This document shows positions 35,006-46,397 of a DNA stretch of 64,000 nucleotides, one piece after another. The position numbers and the translations under genes are program-made. Position 1 is the stretch's first letter; every line of letters starts with the position of its first letter. The DNA is from Cymodocea nodosa (Eukaryota > Streptophyta > Magnoliopsida > Alismatales > Cymodoceaceae): contig CM072335.1 of NCBI GenBank assembly GCA_036874045.1, positions 16,760,001-16,824,000 of the forward strand, read 5' to 3'. The notes beneath the pieces were generated by a model that searched no databases, was not told where the DNA came from, and worked only from the letters and a program-made list of their open reading frames with translations.

Positions 35006-36585
35006 AATGCTTAAACTCCACAAAAAGATAAATTTTGTTAATGATGTTGTTTACCTCATAGATATTATATACTTATCATAAATATCTAAGTAATATCTCA
35101 ACTACTGCATAAGATACTGTGTATTTATTATAAAATTATAGTGGTATCATATTGATTTTACGTAGTTTATCAATTTTAATGGTTTTCAAAATTTTAAGTG
35201 GAAGTGTCAATGAAAAACATTAAATTCCGCTGAAATCTTGAAATTTTCATTAAGTGATTTTCTTTGGATCAATGACAGTACATATGATCATGCATAAATT
35301 TGACTTGATTGATTAAACTTGTAGAATAATTTATATGTAAATCATATTAAACTACTAATCAAAAGTATGAGCTTATTGAAACTGATTCATATTTTTAGTA
35401 AAATCATAGACATAAAAATTGTATGAGATTTGTGTTTTATTGCATCTATATTAATGGAATACATATATACTGTGCTTAAAATGAAAAGTGCTTACAAAGT
35501 GAAAATCTTTGAGAGTTTATTGATCTATTTGATCATGAGCCTTTTGTACTTGAGCAAATAGGTATGTAAGGATTATTGTCCTGAAAAAGGATTCTTTAAA
35601 TCTGGCAACCTAAGGTCCTGATTGACTGAAAGCTCATTACACGAATACATTAGAAAGCTCTTGTATGATTCAAGCTTTTCAAACTAACTTTTAAAGAAAA
35701 TTATCAATATTTACTGTTTTGAAAAGAAAAAGTTGTTTCATTAATTATAGATATCTTTGAATCGAATATAGTTTCTACCAATACGACTGTTGATTTATTG
35801 AATCAACATTAGTACTTTTGACTATGTTTATTTGAGATACATTCCTTTATTCTTCTTGTGTTAATCATATTGAGTTTAAAGTTATGTTTTGATTCATATA
35901 CGAATGAAGTTGATTCTTCAAATCATTTATGATGAATTAAGGATGACAGAAATCATTTGAAAAGAAAATTTAATGTGTAGTTATAATTAACATCTATTTT
36001 ATACAAATATATTTTGTATGTTATTGAATATATTTGAAGTATATTTGTAGGGGGAGGAATAACATTGTCCAAAATAGATTAATATAATTCAGAATACAAA
36101 TCTTGGTTAATCTAAGTTTAATCCTCTTAAGATCTTGATGAAACAATTTAAAAGACAAACAAACTATTTTAGATTCATAAAAGGAATATGAGAATAGTTT
36201 ACAATGTTCTCAAGATGATGTTTTATATATGTTAATTATAGCTTGTGTGTTGTCTTCGAAAGGTTTCAATTGAAAACATCTGAAATTTGTTTTTAGTAAA
36301 GTGTACTAACTAAATGTTATGTTATGTAAGGTAACGTGTAAAACTGCCTCTAGACAGCGTTTTACTCGTTAGGTTAGTTAACTCAACGAGTTATACTTGA
36401 ATATTTTGGGTACCTTGATTGAATCAACTTTATTTTATATTCTTTTAAAATCCAAACCTGACTACTATACACTTTGTGTTATTCACCTAAAACCCTATTT
36501 AAACACTTATTACACGGGCACTTAGATTATTCGTAAACCTTTGTCTAAAAATCTTTCCTGCTTGTTCCTGTTACATCCTACGACG
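35006..36585 (+). other. Post-pol spacer of TE-5
   Basis: About 1.58 kb without coding signal. It has a PPT-like block (AGGGGGAGG, 36049-36057). Close to the env-like start lie LTR-type motifs (ACTCGTTAGGTTAGTTAACT and a following ACGAGTT, 36364-36392) and a TATA-like CTATTTAAAC (about 36492-36501), about 85-95 bases before the env-like ATG. Confidence 0.82.
36487..36585 (+). promoter_or_regulatory. Candidate internal promoter before the env-like ORF
   Basis: AACCCTATTTAAACACTTAT lies at about 36488-36507, followed by a stretch free of ATG up to the conserved start MVSK. The same block is kept in TE-7 (about 48745-48765, other strand), and a more diverged one in TE-2 (about 5508-5530). Upstream sits the palindromic LTR-type motif. 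This is suggestive of a separate transcript; a splice-based or read-through route, as proposed for other Sireviruses, is equally possible. Confidence 0.35.
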
Positions 36586-38854
36586 ATGGTCTCCAAGTAT
36601 TACAAAGGTCATGGCAAAGGAAAAGGAAAAAGCAGAGGAGATGGAAAAGAAAAAGAAATAGACCATGATGAAGTTCCACGAGTTTGGTTTAAGAAAATAC
36701 TTCAAGTGAACAAAAGGTTAGCAAAAATTTATAGTGAATACTTCTTTCCTAATGGTATACTGAATGAAGTTAGATTAGAGCTTCATAATTCTGATGAAAG
36801 TATTAAATACATGGGTATTTGAAGTAAATATGACAAACAATACAAAATGAAGTGTGCCGAAATTGCATTTTTAGAACAGTATGCAAAATTTATAGAAAAA
36901 GGTGTAGGTTCATCAAATAGAATTCCTCAAACCCCTCTAAGTGGTACACAACTACATGCATTTGAGGAAGAACATGAATCTGCTATTCCTACTCCTTTGT
37001 ATTCAACAGAAAAACAAACAAATATTGCTGTGGATAAAAGAAAAGTTGAAGGTCTTTGAAAGGCAGTAGCAGTAGAAAGTGCCTTAGAAGAATTAAACTA
37101 GAAAACTTTTATGGAACAATTTCAACAGAAAATAGCAATACTTGAAGAGGAGAAATAGAAGTGTTATAGAAGAAAAAAAATCAGAAAAATTATGTCTAAG
37201 GAAACAAAGTCTGCTGGAAAAAAAAAAGTAGATGAGCATTTATTTTCAAAAGACAATGTATGTCTAGACATTGTGCCTTTTAGTGCATCTGATAAACTCA
37301 TCAGTTCTAAGCATACAAAAACTAATGAAGATAATGAGACTTTATTTTCCCTTGCTAGAAAACTTGAGAAGAAATCCAAGTCAAATATTAGCTCAAGTTT
37401 TTCTATTAGTTCAAGTCTTGATGATGCAGAAATTGAACAATCAGAGCATTAGGAAATTGACATAGAACAAGTTATTGCAGATATAATTAACAATGTTCAG
37501 GTAGTAACTAGTTCACAGGTTGAATTGTTTGGAGTAATGGATATTGAAAAAGTTAAGACTCCAGAAGAGCTTAATGTCAAACAACCTTCTTCAGAATCTA
37601 TAGAAGCAGAATTTGAGTATTCACAACATGTATTAATGGAAATATCTATTAAACAAAATGAACAATTACAGATAGATACACCGGTTATAGAATTTGTGGA
37701 AAAATTAAACTGTAAACATTCTATAGAGACTGAACAAATGAATGTAGAGCATAATGAAGATGTTCCTTATACTATTGAAGCTAAAGAATCAAGCTTACAT
37801 ACGTAGTTTCAAGAAAATAATTTCAAAGAGGAAAAACATGACATTCATTTTGAAGAAGAGGTTCCTGAAGATGAATTAAATTCTCAAAGCTTCAGGTATC
37901 ACCTTCTTTGTATAAAGTATTACAAATTCAAGGAAATTCAATTCAATTCATTTTAGATCTGAGGAAGTAGTGCAAAAATACAATAATCTAATTACATGTC
38001 AGATTCTGCATACTCGACCAATAAAGTTCAAAAATTTGATTGAAATAAGAGATCTATTTGAGTATCAAGGTCTCATTCAATTCTTACCAGTTGGAACAAA
38101 ATGGAAACAATATAAAAAGCTTATTGCAACCTTCTATAGCAATCTAGTTAAGAATGACAATATATTGAAAACTCAAATAAATCAACAGGAGTTCACATTG
38201 TCTCCTGAATTAATTTTTGAAGTTTTGGGATTGAAGAATGAAGGTGTTGTTGTAACTAACAGATTTGACATGATTAGACAACTAGAATGGAGCATTCACT
38301 TGCTATCAAAAATTCCAGATGTATATATTGAAATGAGATTAATGGAAAATCTGAATGTAGAGGCAAGGTTTATTACAAATATATTGCATGCCAATTTATT
38401 TCAGAGAGTCGAACACAATATGGAAGTCAGCAGAAGCTGTTTATATGCAACTTATGGTCTGCTGAATAGAATTCAAATTAATTGGTTTGATGTTTTCATT
38501 TATCAACTACAACATATGAGTTCAAAGTTATTTTTTAGTGATGTTGTATGTAGACTTCTTGCAAACCAATTAAATTTATCCGACTAGCCCTTTGAAACTA
38601 AATGCATGAGAGCTTTAGGTGTAAAAGATTTGCAAAAATTCCAGGCCATGCATCAACCTCAACGACAACAACAACTAATAGAATGTATAGAACAAATACA
38701 ACCACAATAGCCAAGTTATTCAGTTCAAGTAGAATAGTAACCCCAGCTACCTCCTGACCTAGATGATGTGCTTAACAACATCAGAAATGATATTAGGCAT
38801 CTAGGAGATAAAATATGTAATGCTATAAGTAATATACTTTGAAGGGATAGATAA
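36586..38854 (+). pseudogene. Env-like 3' ORF of TE-5, full span
   Basis: Starts at MVSKYYKGHGKGKGKSRGD (36586), the conserved start. It has the same parts as TE-2: basic Gly/Lys start, charged domain (VPRVWFKKIL, RLAKIYSEYFFP), basic helical stretch (about 37100-37190), acidic Ser/Glu linker (about 37320-37860), conserved domain (FLPVGTKWKQY, FYSNLVKN, LSPELIFEVLGLKNEG, LLNRIQINWFDVF; about 37970-38580), Gln-rich stretch (about 38650-38720) and helical tail (RHLGDKICNAISN). No membrane anchor seen. About six interruptions. Confidence 0.75.
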
Positions 38855-39385
38855 ATGTTTGTTTGCTTGTATCTGAATACAAAACGTAATGTTTGTATTT
38901 ATTGTTTGATTCATTGAACAATACATTTTTCTATAAATGGTTCAATTCTTATTTATGTTTACAGAAAGTTTAGCTGTAAATATATATCTTAGTTTATATA
39001 TTGTGTAATCATCTTTTTGATTAATGACAAAAGAGGGGAGAAATGTTAAATGTTAAAAATTCAAATGTAGAAGATGATTATGAATTTAATTGCATATATT
39101 ATAAAGAGAGATAATATTTAAGTGGTTATGACAGATGATAATGTAATCTGAAAGATAATTATGTGGTTATTAAAATCTGAAAGATACTTATGTAATTATT
39201 GACAACTGAAAGTTTTATTTCTGAGAGGTGAAATTTACACAAACAATAGAAATAAGCTTAAGTGAACTTAAGTCAACAAACTTGTTTGTTGAATGAAAAG
39301 TTAACCCAACGAAGGTGCTTTGTTGAGTTAAATATATTTCATAATTGATTTAATATGGTTTTGTCATCATCAAAAAGGGGGAGAT
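38855..39385 (+). other. 3' UTR of TE-5 with PPT-like blocks
   Basis: Non-coding. Internal purine block near 39028-39041 (ACAAAAGAGGGGAG) and terminal PPT at 39372-39385 directly before the LTR. Homologous to 1126-1638. Confidence 0.85.
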
Positions 39386-41024
39386 TGTTGAGTATTTTGT
39401 TTTGATGATGTGTGTTGAATGAAAGTAATCATATTTACTCAATTACTATTGCTTGTAAAAAGAAATTAAAAATATCAATTAATACAGAAAAAGCTTACTG
39501 ATATAAAAACTTGTCTGTATTAGATCTGAAATTATATTAAGTTAATAACTAGTCGTTTCATTGCATTAAATTCTCATTTAACTAAACGTTAAGTTAACAT
39601 GTGTTTTTATTGAAAAACATGATATGTTTTAAAGTTATATTTTTTGTATCATGAACAGTGCACGTTTAGACAACTCGTTAAGTTAGAGTGTTATTTGTAT
39701 AGAGATCACATGAGAACTCATTAAGTTAGAGGCTTAAAGGTTAAAATAGGTCACGTGAGAACTCATTAAGTTAGTGAGTAAAAGAAGAGACGAACTCGTT
39801 AAGTTAGTGTTGTACACGTGGTGAAATTAAAAGTTACGAATGTTATATTACATCACTTGAGGTGCACATGTTTAACTCGTTAAGTTAACATAACTAAACG
39901 CGTTGAGTTGCTATATTGAACACTAAGGCAACATGTTAGGTTAGCGTTATAAACTTAAGTTGTTATTTTTGCACGTGGTAAAATTCTTATTATAAAAACA
40001 TTTGTTTATCACCGGTTCGTTAAGTTATCTGTAACACAACAGAGATGGTTCGTTAAGTTATCATAATACCACGAAGTTGGTTCGTTGAGTTAGCGTAACA
40101 CCATGGACTTAGTTCGTTGAGTTAGCTACAGTACTTGTCACGTGAGTTGGCACATGAGGAACTCATTAAGTTAGAAACATTAAGTTATATATCTACTTGC
40201 TTTACTCGTTTAGTTAACATTAAAGTAACGACTTCTTATTACACTTGATGAAAAATTTTGGACGAGAAAGTTTATTTTGCAGAAAATTTTTCAGAGATCC
40301 AAGATTGATGATTAAAGAAAATTTGAAATGTAAATGTGGGTTAGAATGTGTGTATTTCGATGAAGGAAAAAGAAAAGACGTGAAAAAGTGGATAACTGGT
40401 AGTGATTAAACGTGGAGGATATGCATGAAATGAAGATGCAGTATAAAAGGCATAGAATTCTCATTGATCAATTATCCCTGCACACCAAACGAAAAATCTT
40501 TTCAGGGATTAAAAACATCTTTCAAGGAAAAGCTCAAATGGAAGAAAATTCAATGAAGTAGAAAAGGTCAGATTTATGTCACTGAAGATCTAAAGTATCA
40601 GAAGAAAGTAAATTCGGTGAAGTAGAGAAAGACAAGATATTCGTCACTAAAGATCTGAACTACCAGAAGAAAGTAAATTCAGTGAAGCAGAGAAAGACAA
40701 GATATTCGTCATGAAGAATTGCTGAAGAAGAAAAAGGAGAAGAAGAAGAAAGATCTCAAACAAGGAGAAATGTTTTAAATTCCTTAAATTAGTTTTCTCT
40801 ATTTGTAGTTATGAAATTATATAGATGAAACATGGTATCGATATATAATTGCATCTACAATTTCTGAGGAGAATTGAATTGTATATTGTAATTGAAACAT
40901 TGAATAAAAATGATTTTATGAAAACAGTGTCTCAACTTGTTTTTGAGTTTTGAAGTTTCAATTATATTCGAAAATGTTGAAAAACACAATTCACCCTCCT
41001 CTTATGTAGCCATACGATCCTACA
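39386..41024 (+). repeat. 3' LTR of TE-5
   Basis: 1639 bp, TGTTGAGTATTTT to GATCCTACA. TATA box (TATAAAAGG) at about 40442. Three copies of the 65-bp module (about 40560-40720) and one copy of the second module. Right flank AAAAT (41025-41029) lies in TE-6. Confidence 0.93.
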
Positions 41025-44000
41025 AAAATAAAAATTTATTATCTGAAATTACTAATTTGAAAAACACTGTATGTAAATTTACTAAAGGTGAAAATAGCTT
41101 AAATAAAATCATAGAATCTCAAAGAACAGGAACAAGTAAATTTAGCCTAGGGTATGTTGTACCACAGGAAACTCCCTACTGTAGTGGAAAAATTAGATCT
41201 TACAGAGATGGCACAACTGTTTTTGTCATTAAAAGAAGATCTACTCATATATGGCTACCAAGAGGCAACTGGTTTAATATACAAAGGACTAACACTCATG
41301 GACCCAAGAAAATATGGGTACCAAAAGTCTTAATTTCAACATGATTTGTAGGACTGCAAGGACAAGGAAGCTCAAATGTCCAAGTGGATTATTGATAGTG
41401 GATGCTCAAAGCACATGACAGGTAAGAAAAAATTTCTGGAATCTGTTAAGTCAATAAATTCAAGATCTGTTAAGTTTGGTAATAATGAAAAATGTAAAAT
41501 TACTACCGTAGGAAATGTTGCATCTAAAAATGGAAAAATAGAAAATGTCCAGCATGTAAATGGTTTAAAACAGAATCTACTAAGTGTAGGCTAATTATGT
41601 GACAAAGGTTACAATATATTTTTTACTACTAAAGATTGTTTTATATTACAACAAGATACACATGAAATCAAATTTACTAGATATAGGGATAATTCAATTT
41701 ATGCATTGGAATTTCCATTTGATAATATATCTAGTGATGCATGTTTAGTTGCTTCTAATGAAGATGAATGGTTATGGCATAAGAGATTAAATCATGTGAA
41801 CATGAAAATCTTAAGAAAATTGACCAAACATGATCTTGTTAGAGGTGTGCCTAAACTCAAATTCAAGAGGGATAAACTCTATAATGTCTATACGATTGGA
41901 AAACATAAGAAATTAGTACACAAGAGTATTGAAGACATTGCCACAAGTTAGCCACTAGATCTACTACATTTAAACTTGTTTGGTCCTACATAGACAGCCA
42001 GTTTAGGAGGAAGAAAATATACCTTAGTGATAGTTGATGATTACACAAGATTCACTTGGGTTATTTTCTTAGCACACAAAATTAAAGCTTGTTATGAATT
42101 CAAGCATCTCTGCATTAGAATTCAAAATGAAAAAGAATCAATTGTAAAGAAGATCAGAAGTGATCATGGAGGTGAATTTGAAAATTTTGAATTTGAAGAC
42201 TTATGTAATTCCTTTGGTACATTACATGAGTTTTCATGTCCAAGAACTCTTGCACAGAATGGAGTTGTAAAAAGGAAAAATAGATCAGTACAAGAAATGA
42301 CAAAAACAATCCTTAATGCATCTGATCTACCAAAGTCTTTATGGGCTGAAGCTGTAAACACTGCATGTTATTCAATAAACAGACTCATCTTAGGTCTATC
42401 TTGCATAAGACACCATTTGAATTATGGTATGGTAAAACACCAAATGTTGGATATTTTAAAGTTTTTGGATCAAGATGTTTTGTGCTTAATACGAGAGATC
42501 AAAAGGACAAATTTGATGCAAAGTCTGATCTTGCTCTACTAGTTGGATACTCTTCAAGAAGTAAGGCTTACAAGGTCTATTTTGAACATGAAAGAAGAGT
42601 CAATAAATGTATCTTTTGATGAAGACCTAGTAGGAAAATTGAAGCAGCTAAAAATAGATAGTGAAAATGAAAGTGAATTAGGAAATCAGAAAATTCTACA
42701 GAAAAAGGATAGCATAACATTGTCTGCACCTATTGTGACAGAAAAAGCATGGAAGACAAAATCTAGACATCCTAATGCACAAATTATTGGGAATATAAAT
42801 CAAGGTGTTCAAACAAGAAGCAAAATTCAGAATATTTGTAATTATTGTGCTTTTGTATCTGAACTTGAACCTATAATACTTGAAGAAGCCTACAATGATG
42901 AATATTGGATTATGGCCATGCAAGAGGAACTGAATCAGTTTAAGAAAAATGAAGTCTGGAATTTAATTGAAAGGCCCATTGAAAAATCAATCATTGGAAC
43001 TAGATGGGTGTTTAAGAATAAACTAGATAATAATGGTAATATTATCAGAAACAAAGCTAGACTTGTTGTTTAAGGATAAAACCAGTAGGAAGGAATCGAT
43101 TATGTAGAAACTTTTGCACTTGTTGTAAGACTTGAAGCAATTAGAATGTTGCTTGCCTTTGCAAGCAGTATGAAAATCAAGCTCTATCATATGGATGTTA
43201 AAAGTACTTTTGAAGTATATGTAGAACAACCACCAAGTTTTGAAGATAAAGAAATACCAAACCATGTATACAAACTGAATAAAGCTCTCTATGGTCTAAA
43301 GCAAGCACCACATGCATGGTATGATAAACTGAAGGGTTTCCTTCTTGAGAATTAGTTTAACATAGGAACTGCAGACAATACTCTATTTATCAAGTCAAAA
43401 GATTCTCATATGTTGATCATTCAGATCTACGCTGATGATATCATTTTTGGTGCTACACATGAGAAACTATGTCATGACTTTCAGACTTTAATAAAGAATG
43501 AATTTGAAATGAGTCTTATGGGAGAATTAAAATTCTTTCTAGGATTACAAATTCATCAACTACAGCATGATATCTTTCTGAATCGAGAAAAATTCTATAA
43601 AGAGATTCTCTTGAAATTTGGTATGGGTAAATACAAAGTAGCAAATACACCCATGAACTCAAATGAAAAGCTTGATAAAGATATCTCTGGCACTTTAGTA
43701 GATCAAAAGAAATACAGAGGCATGATTGGATCACTTCTGTATTTAATAGTCAATAGACTAGACATTATGTTCAGTGTATGTGCTTATGCAAGGTATCAAG
43801 CTTCTCCAAAAGCATCACATTTAAAAGCAGTCAAACGTATCTTTAAATATTTACAGGGTACCAAAGACTTTGGCCTATTTTATTCTTCACAGAATCATCT
43901 GATATTAGCAGGTTATAGTGATGCAGACTATGTAGGATGCAAATCAGATCGAAAAAGCACTAATGGTACATGTCAATTACTTGGTCACTCTTTTGTTTCT

Positions 44001-44129
44001 TGGTTCAGTAGGAAACAAAACTCTATAACATTATCTACCACTAAAGTTGAATACATGGCAGCAAACCTATGCTGTGCACAGATCCTGTGGATGCAACAAA
44101 CTTTGGCAAATTATAAGCTTAAATTTTAG
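41025..44129 (+). pseudogene. pol: gag end and pol of TE-6
   Basis: A short Asn/Lys-rich gag tail (41025-41340) with WLPRGNWFNIQ and KKIWVPK leads to the protease motif KWIIDSGCSKHMTG (about 41380-41420). Next come the zinc site (LWHKRLNHVNMKILRKL, about 41773), the integrase core (VDDYTRFTWVIFLAHK, RSDHGGEFENFEFEDL about 42157-42205, ERK-type block, FGSRCFVLNTRDQKDKFDAK and GYSSRSKAYKVYF about 42440-42585), RT (VKSTF, YGLKQAPHAWYDKL, IYADDIIFGAT about 43424-43457) and RNase H (YSDADYVGCKSDRKSTNG about 43915-43970, CCAQILWMQQTL). The DSGCSKHMTG and GYSSRSKAY motifs are typical of Sirevirus/Maximus pol. About eight interruptions. Confidence 0.9.
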
Positions 44130-44138
44130 AATACAACT
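41025..44138 (+). mobile_element. TE-6: family B Sirevirus fragment (end of gag to RNase H)
   Basis: A family B internal region bounded left by the TE-5 LTR and right by the TE-7 LTR, so it is probably older than both. Neither of its own LTRs is in the window. Its sequence is related to TE-8 but clearly a separate copy. Confidence 0.88.
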
Positions 44139-45855
44139 TGTAGTATCGTATGGCTACACAAGAGGGGGGTGAATTGTGTTTTTCAACATTTTCGAATATA
44201 ATTGAAACTTTAAAACTCAAAAACAAGTCGAGACACTATTTTCATAAAATCATTTTTATTCAAGGTTTCAATTACAATATACAATTCAATTCTCCTCAGA
44301 AATTGTAGATGCAATTATATATCGATACCATGTTTCATCTATATAATTTCATAACTACAAATAGAGAAAACTAATTTACGGAATTTAAAACATTTCTCCC
44401 TCTTTGAGATCTTTCTTCTTCTTCTTTTTCTTTTTCTTCTTCAACAATTCTTCAGTGACGAATATCTTGTCTTTTTCTGCTTCACTAAATTTGCTTTCTT
44501 CTCATACTTTAAATATTCAGTGACGTAAATCTGACCTTTTCTGCTTCACTGAATTTTCTTCCATCTGATACTTCAAATCTTCAGTGACAAATATCTTACC
44601 TTTTTATGCTTCACTGAATTTGTCTTCCACCTAATACTTCAAATCTTTAGTGACAAATATCTTACCTTTTTATGCTTCACTGAATTTGTCTTCCACTTGA
44701 GAGCTTTTCCCCGAAGAGGTGTTTTTGATCCTTGAAAAGATTTTTCTTTTGGTGTGTAGGGATAACTGATCAATGAGAATTCTATGCCTTTTATACTGTA
44801 TCTTCATTCCATGCATATCATCCACGTTTAATCACTACTAGTTTTCCACTTCTTCACGTCTTTTCTTTTTCCTTCATCGAAATACACACGTTCAAACCCA
44901 CGTTTACATTTCAAATTTTCTTTAATTATTGATCTTGGATCTCTGAAAAATTTCCTACAAAATAAACTTTCTCTTCCAAAATTTTTCATGAAGTATAATA
45001 AGAAGTCATTACTTTAATGTTAACTAAACGAGTAACATAAGTATATATATATAACTTAACGTTTCTAACTTAACAAGTTCCTCATGTGCCAACTCATGTG
45101 ACAAGTACTGTAGCTAACTCAATGAACTATCTCCGTGGTGTTACGCTAACTCAACGAACCATCTTTGTTGTGTTACAGATAATTCAACGAACTATCTCCG
45201 TTGTGTTACGATAACTCAACGAACCAGTAATATACAAATGTTTTTATAATAAGAATTTTACCACGTGCAAAAAATAACAACTTAAGTATATAACGCTAAC
45301 CTAACGCGCTGCCTTAGTATTCAATATAGCAACTCAATGCGTTTAGTTATGTTAACTTAACGAGTTAAACATGTGCACCTCACGTGATACAATATAACAT
45401 TCGTAACTTATAATTTCACCACGTGTACAACACTAACTTAACAAGTTCGTCTCTTCTTTTACTCACTAACTTAACGAGTTCTCACGTGACCTATTTTAAC
45501 CTTTAAGCCTCTAACTTAATGAGTTCTTACGTGATCTCTATACAAACAAAACTCTAACTTAACGAGTTGTCTAAACGTGCATTGTTCATGATACAGAAAA
45601 TATAACTTTAAAACATATCATGTTTTTCAATAAAAACACACGTTAACTTAACGTTTAGTTAAATGAGAAATTAATGCAACGAAATGACTAGTTATTAACT
45701 TAGTATAATTTCAGATCCAATACAGACAAGTATTTATATCAGTAAGCTTTCTCTATATTAATTAATGATTTTAATTTCTTTTCACAAGCAATAGTAATTG
45801 AGCAAATATGATTATTTTTCATTTAGCACACATCATCAAAACAAAATACTCAATA
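44139..45855 (-). repeat. 3' LTR of TE-7
   Basis: 1717 bp, from TGTAGTATCGTATGG to ACTCAATA on plus, followed by the PPT (45856-45869). TATA box at 44787-44795 (CCTTTTATA on plus). It has four copies of the 65-bp module, the most in the window, and three copies of a unit of about 33 bp with AACTATCTCCGTTGTGTTA (about 45119-45225). Confidence 0.93.
44453..44712. repeat. 65-bp LTR tandem module, four copies
   Basis: Units start at 44453, 44518, 44582 and 44648 (spacing 65, 64, 66). Each contains CAGTGAC.AATATCTTACC, CTTCACTGAATTT and a CTGATACTTCAAATCTT part on plus. The module lies downstream of the LTR TATA box, so in the transcribed R/U5 part. Copy number varies between LTRs: two in TE-1, 2, 4, 9 and both solo LTRs, three in TE-3 and TE-5, four here. 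Confidence 0.88.
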
Positions 45856-46397
45856 ATCTCCCCCTTTTTGATGATGACAAAACCATATTAAATCAATTAT
45901 GAAACATATTTAACTCAACAAAGCACCTTTGTTAGGTTAACTTTTAATTCAACAAACAAGTTTGTTGACTTAAGTTCACTTAAGCTTATTTCTATTGTTT
46001 GTGTAAATTTCACCTCTTAGAAATAAAACTTTCAGATGTCAATAATTATATAAGTATCATTTCTTTCCCTTTCATTATATAATTTAATAACCATATAATT
46101 TTCTTTCAGATTACATTATCATCTGTCAAATTATAATAACCATAAATATCATCTCCCTTTATACTATATGCAATTAAAATCATAATCATCTTTTTTTATT
46201 TATAACATTTCTCCCCCTTTTTGTCTTTAATCAAAAACATAATTACATAGAATATATAGTAAGAGATATATTTACAACAATGCTTTCTGTAAACAATAAT
46301 AAGAATGATAAACATTTACAGAAAAATATATTGTTCAATGAATCAAACAATGAATACAAACATTACATTTTGTATTCAGATACAAATAAGCAAGTAG
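45856..46397 (-). other. 3' UTR of TE-7 with PPT-like blocks
   Basis: Non-coding. Terminal PPT at 45856-45869 and an internal one at about 46209-46222 (CTCCCCCTTTTTGT on plus). Homologous to 1126-1638 but with no long TA run. Confidence 0.87.

Larger units (their letters stand above)
33679..41024 (+). mobile_element. TE-5: family A Sirevirus, RT to 3' LTR
   Basis: Starts in RT where the TE-4 LTR ends and continues through RNase H (to 35005), spacer (35006-36585), env-like ORF (36586-38854), 3' UTR with PPTs (38855-39385) and 3' LTR (39386-41024). The right end abuts a family B gag region (TE-6), so TE-5 appears to have inserted there. The 5' half is not in the window. Confidence 0.9.

Noticed and set aside
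35006-36585. A host gene captured in the post-pol spacer
   Set aside because: No sustained open frame on either strand, and the spacer is shared by the copies that extend this far, so it is part of the family.
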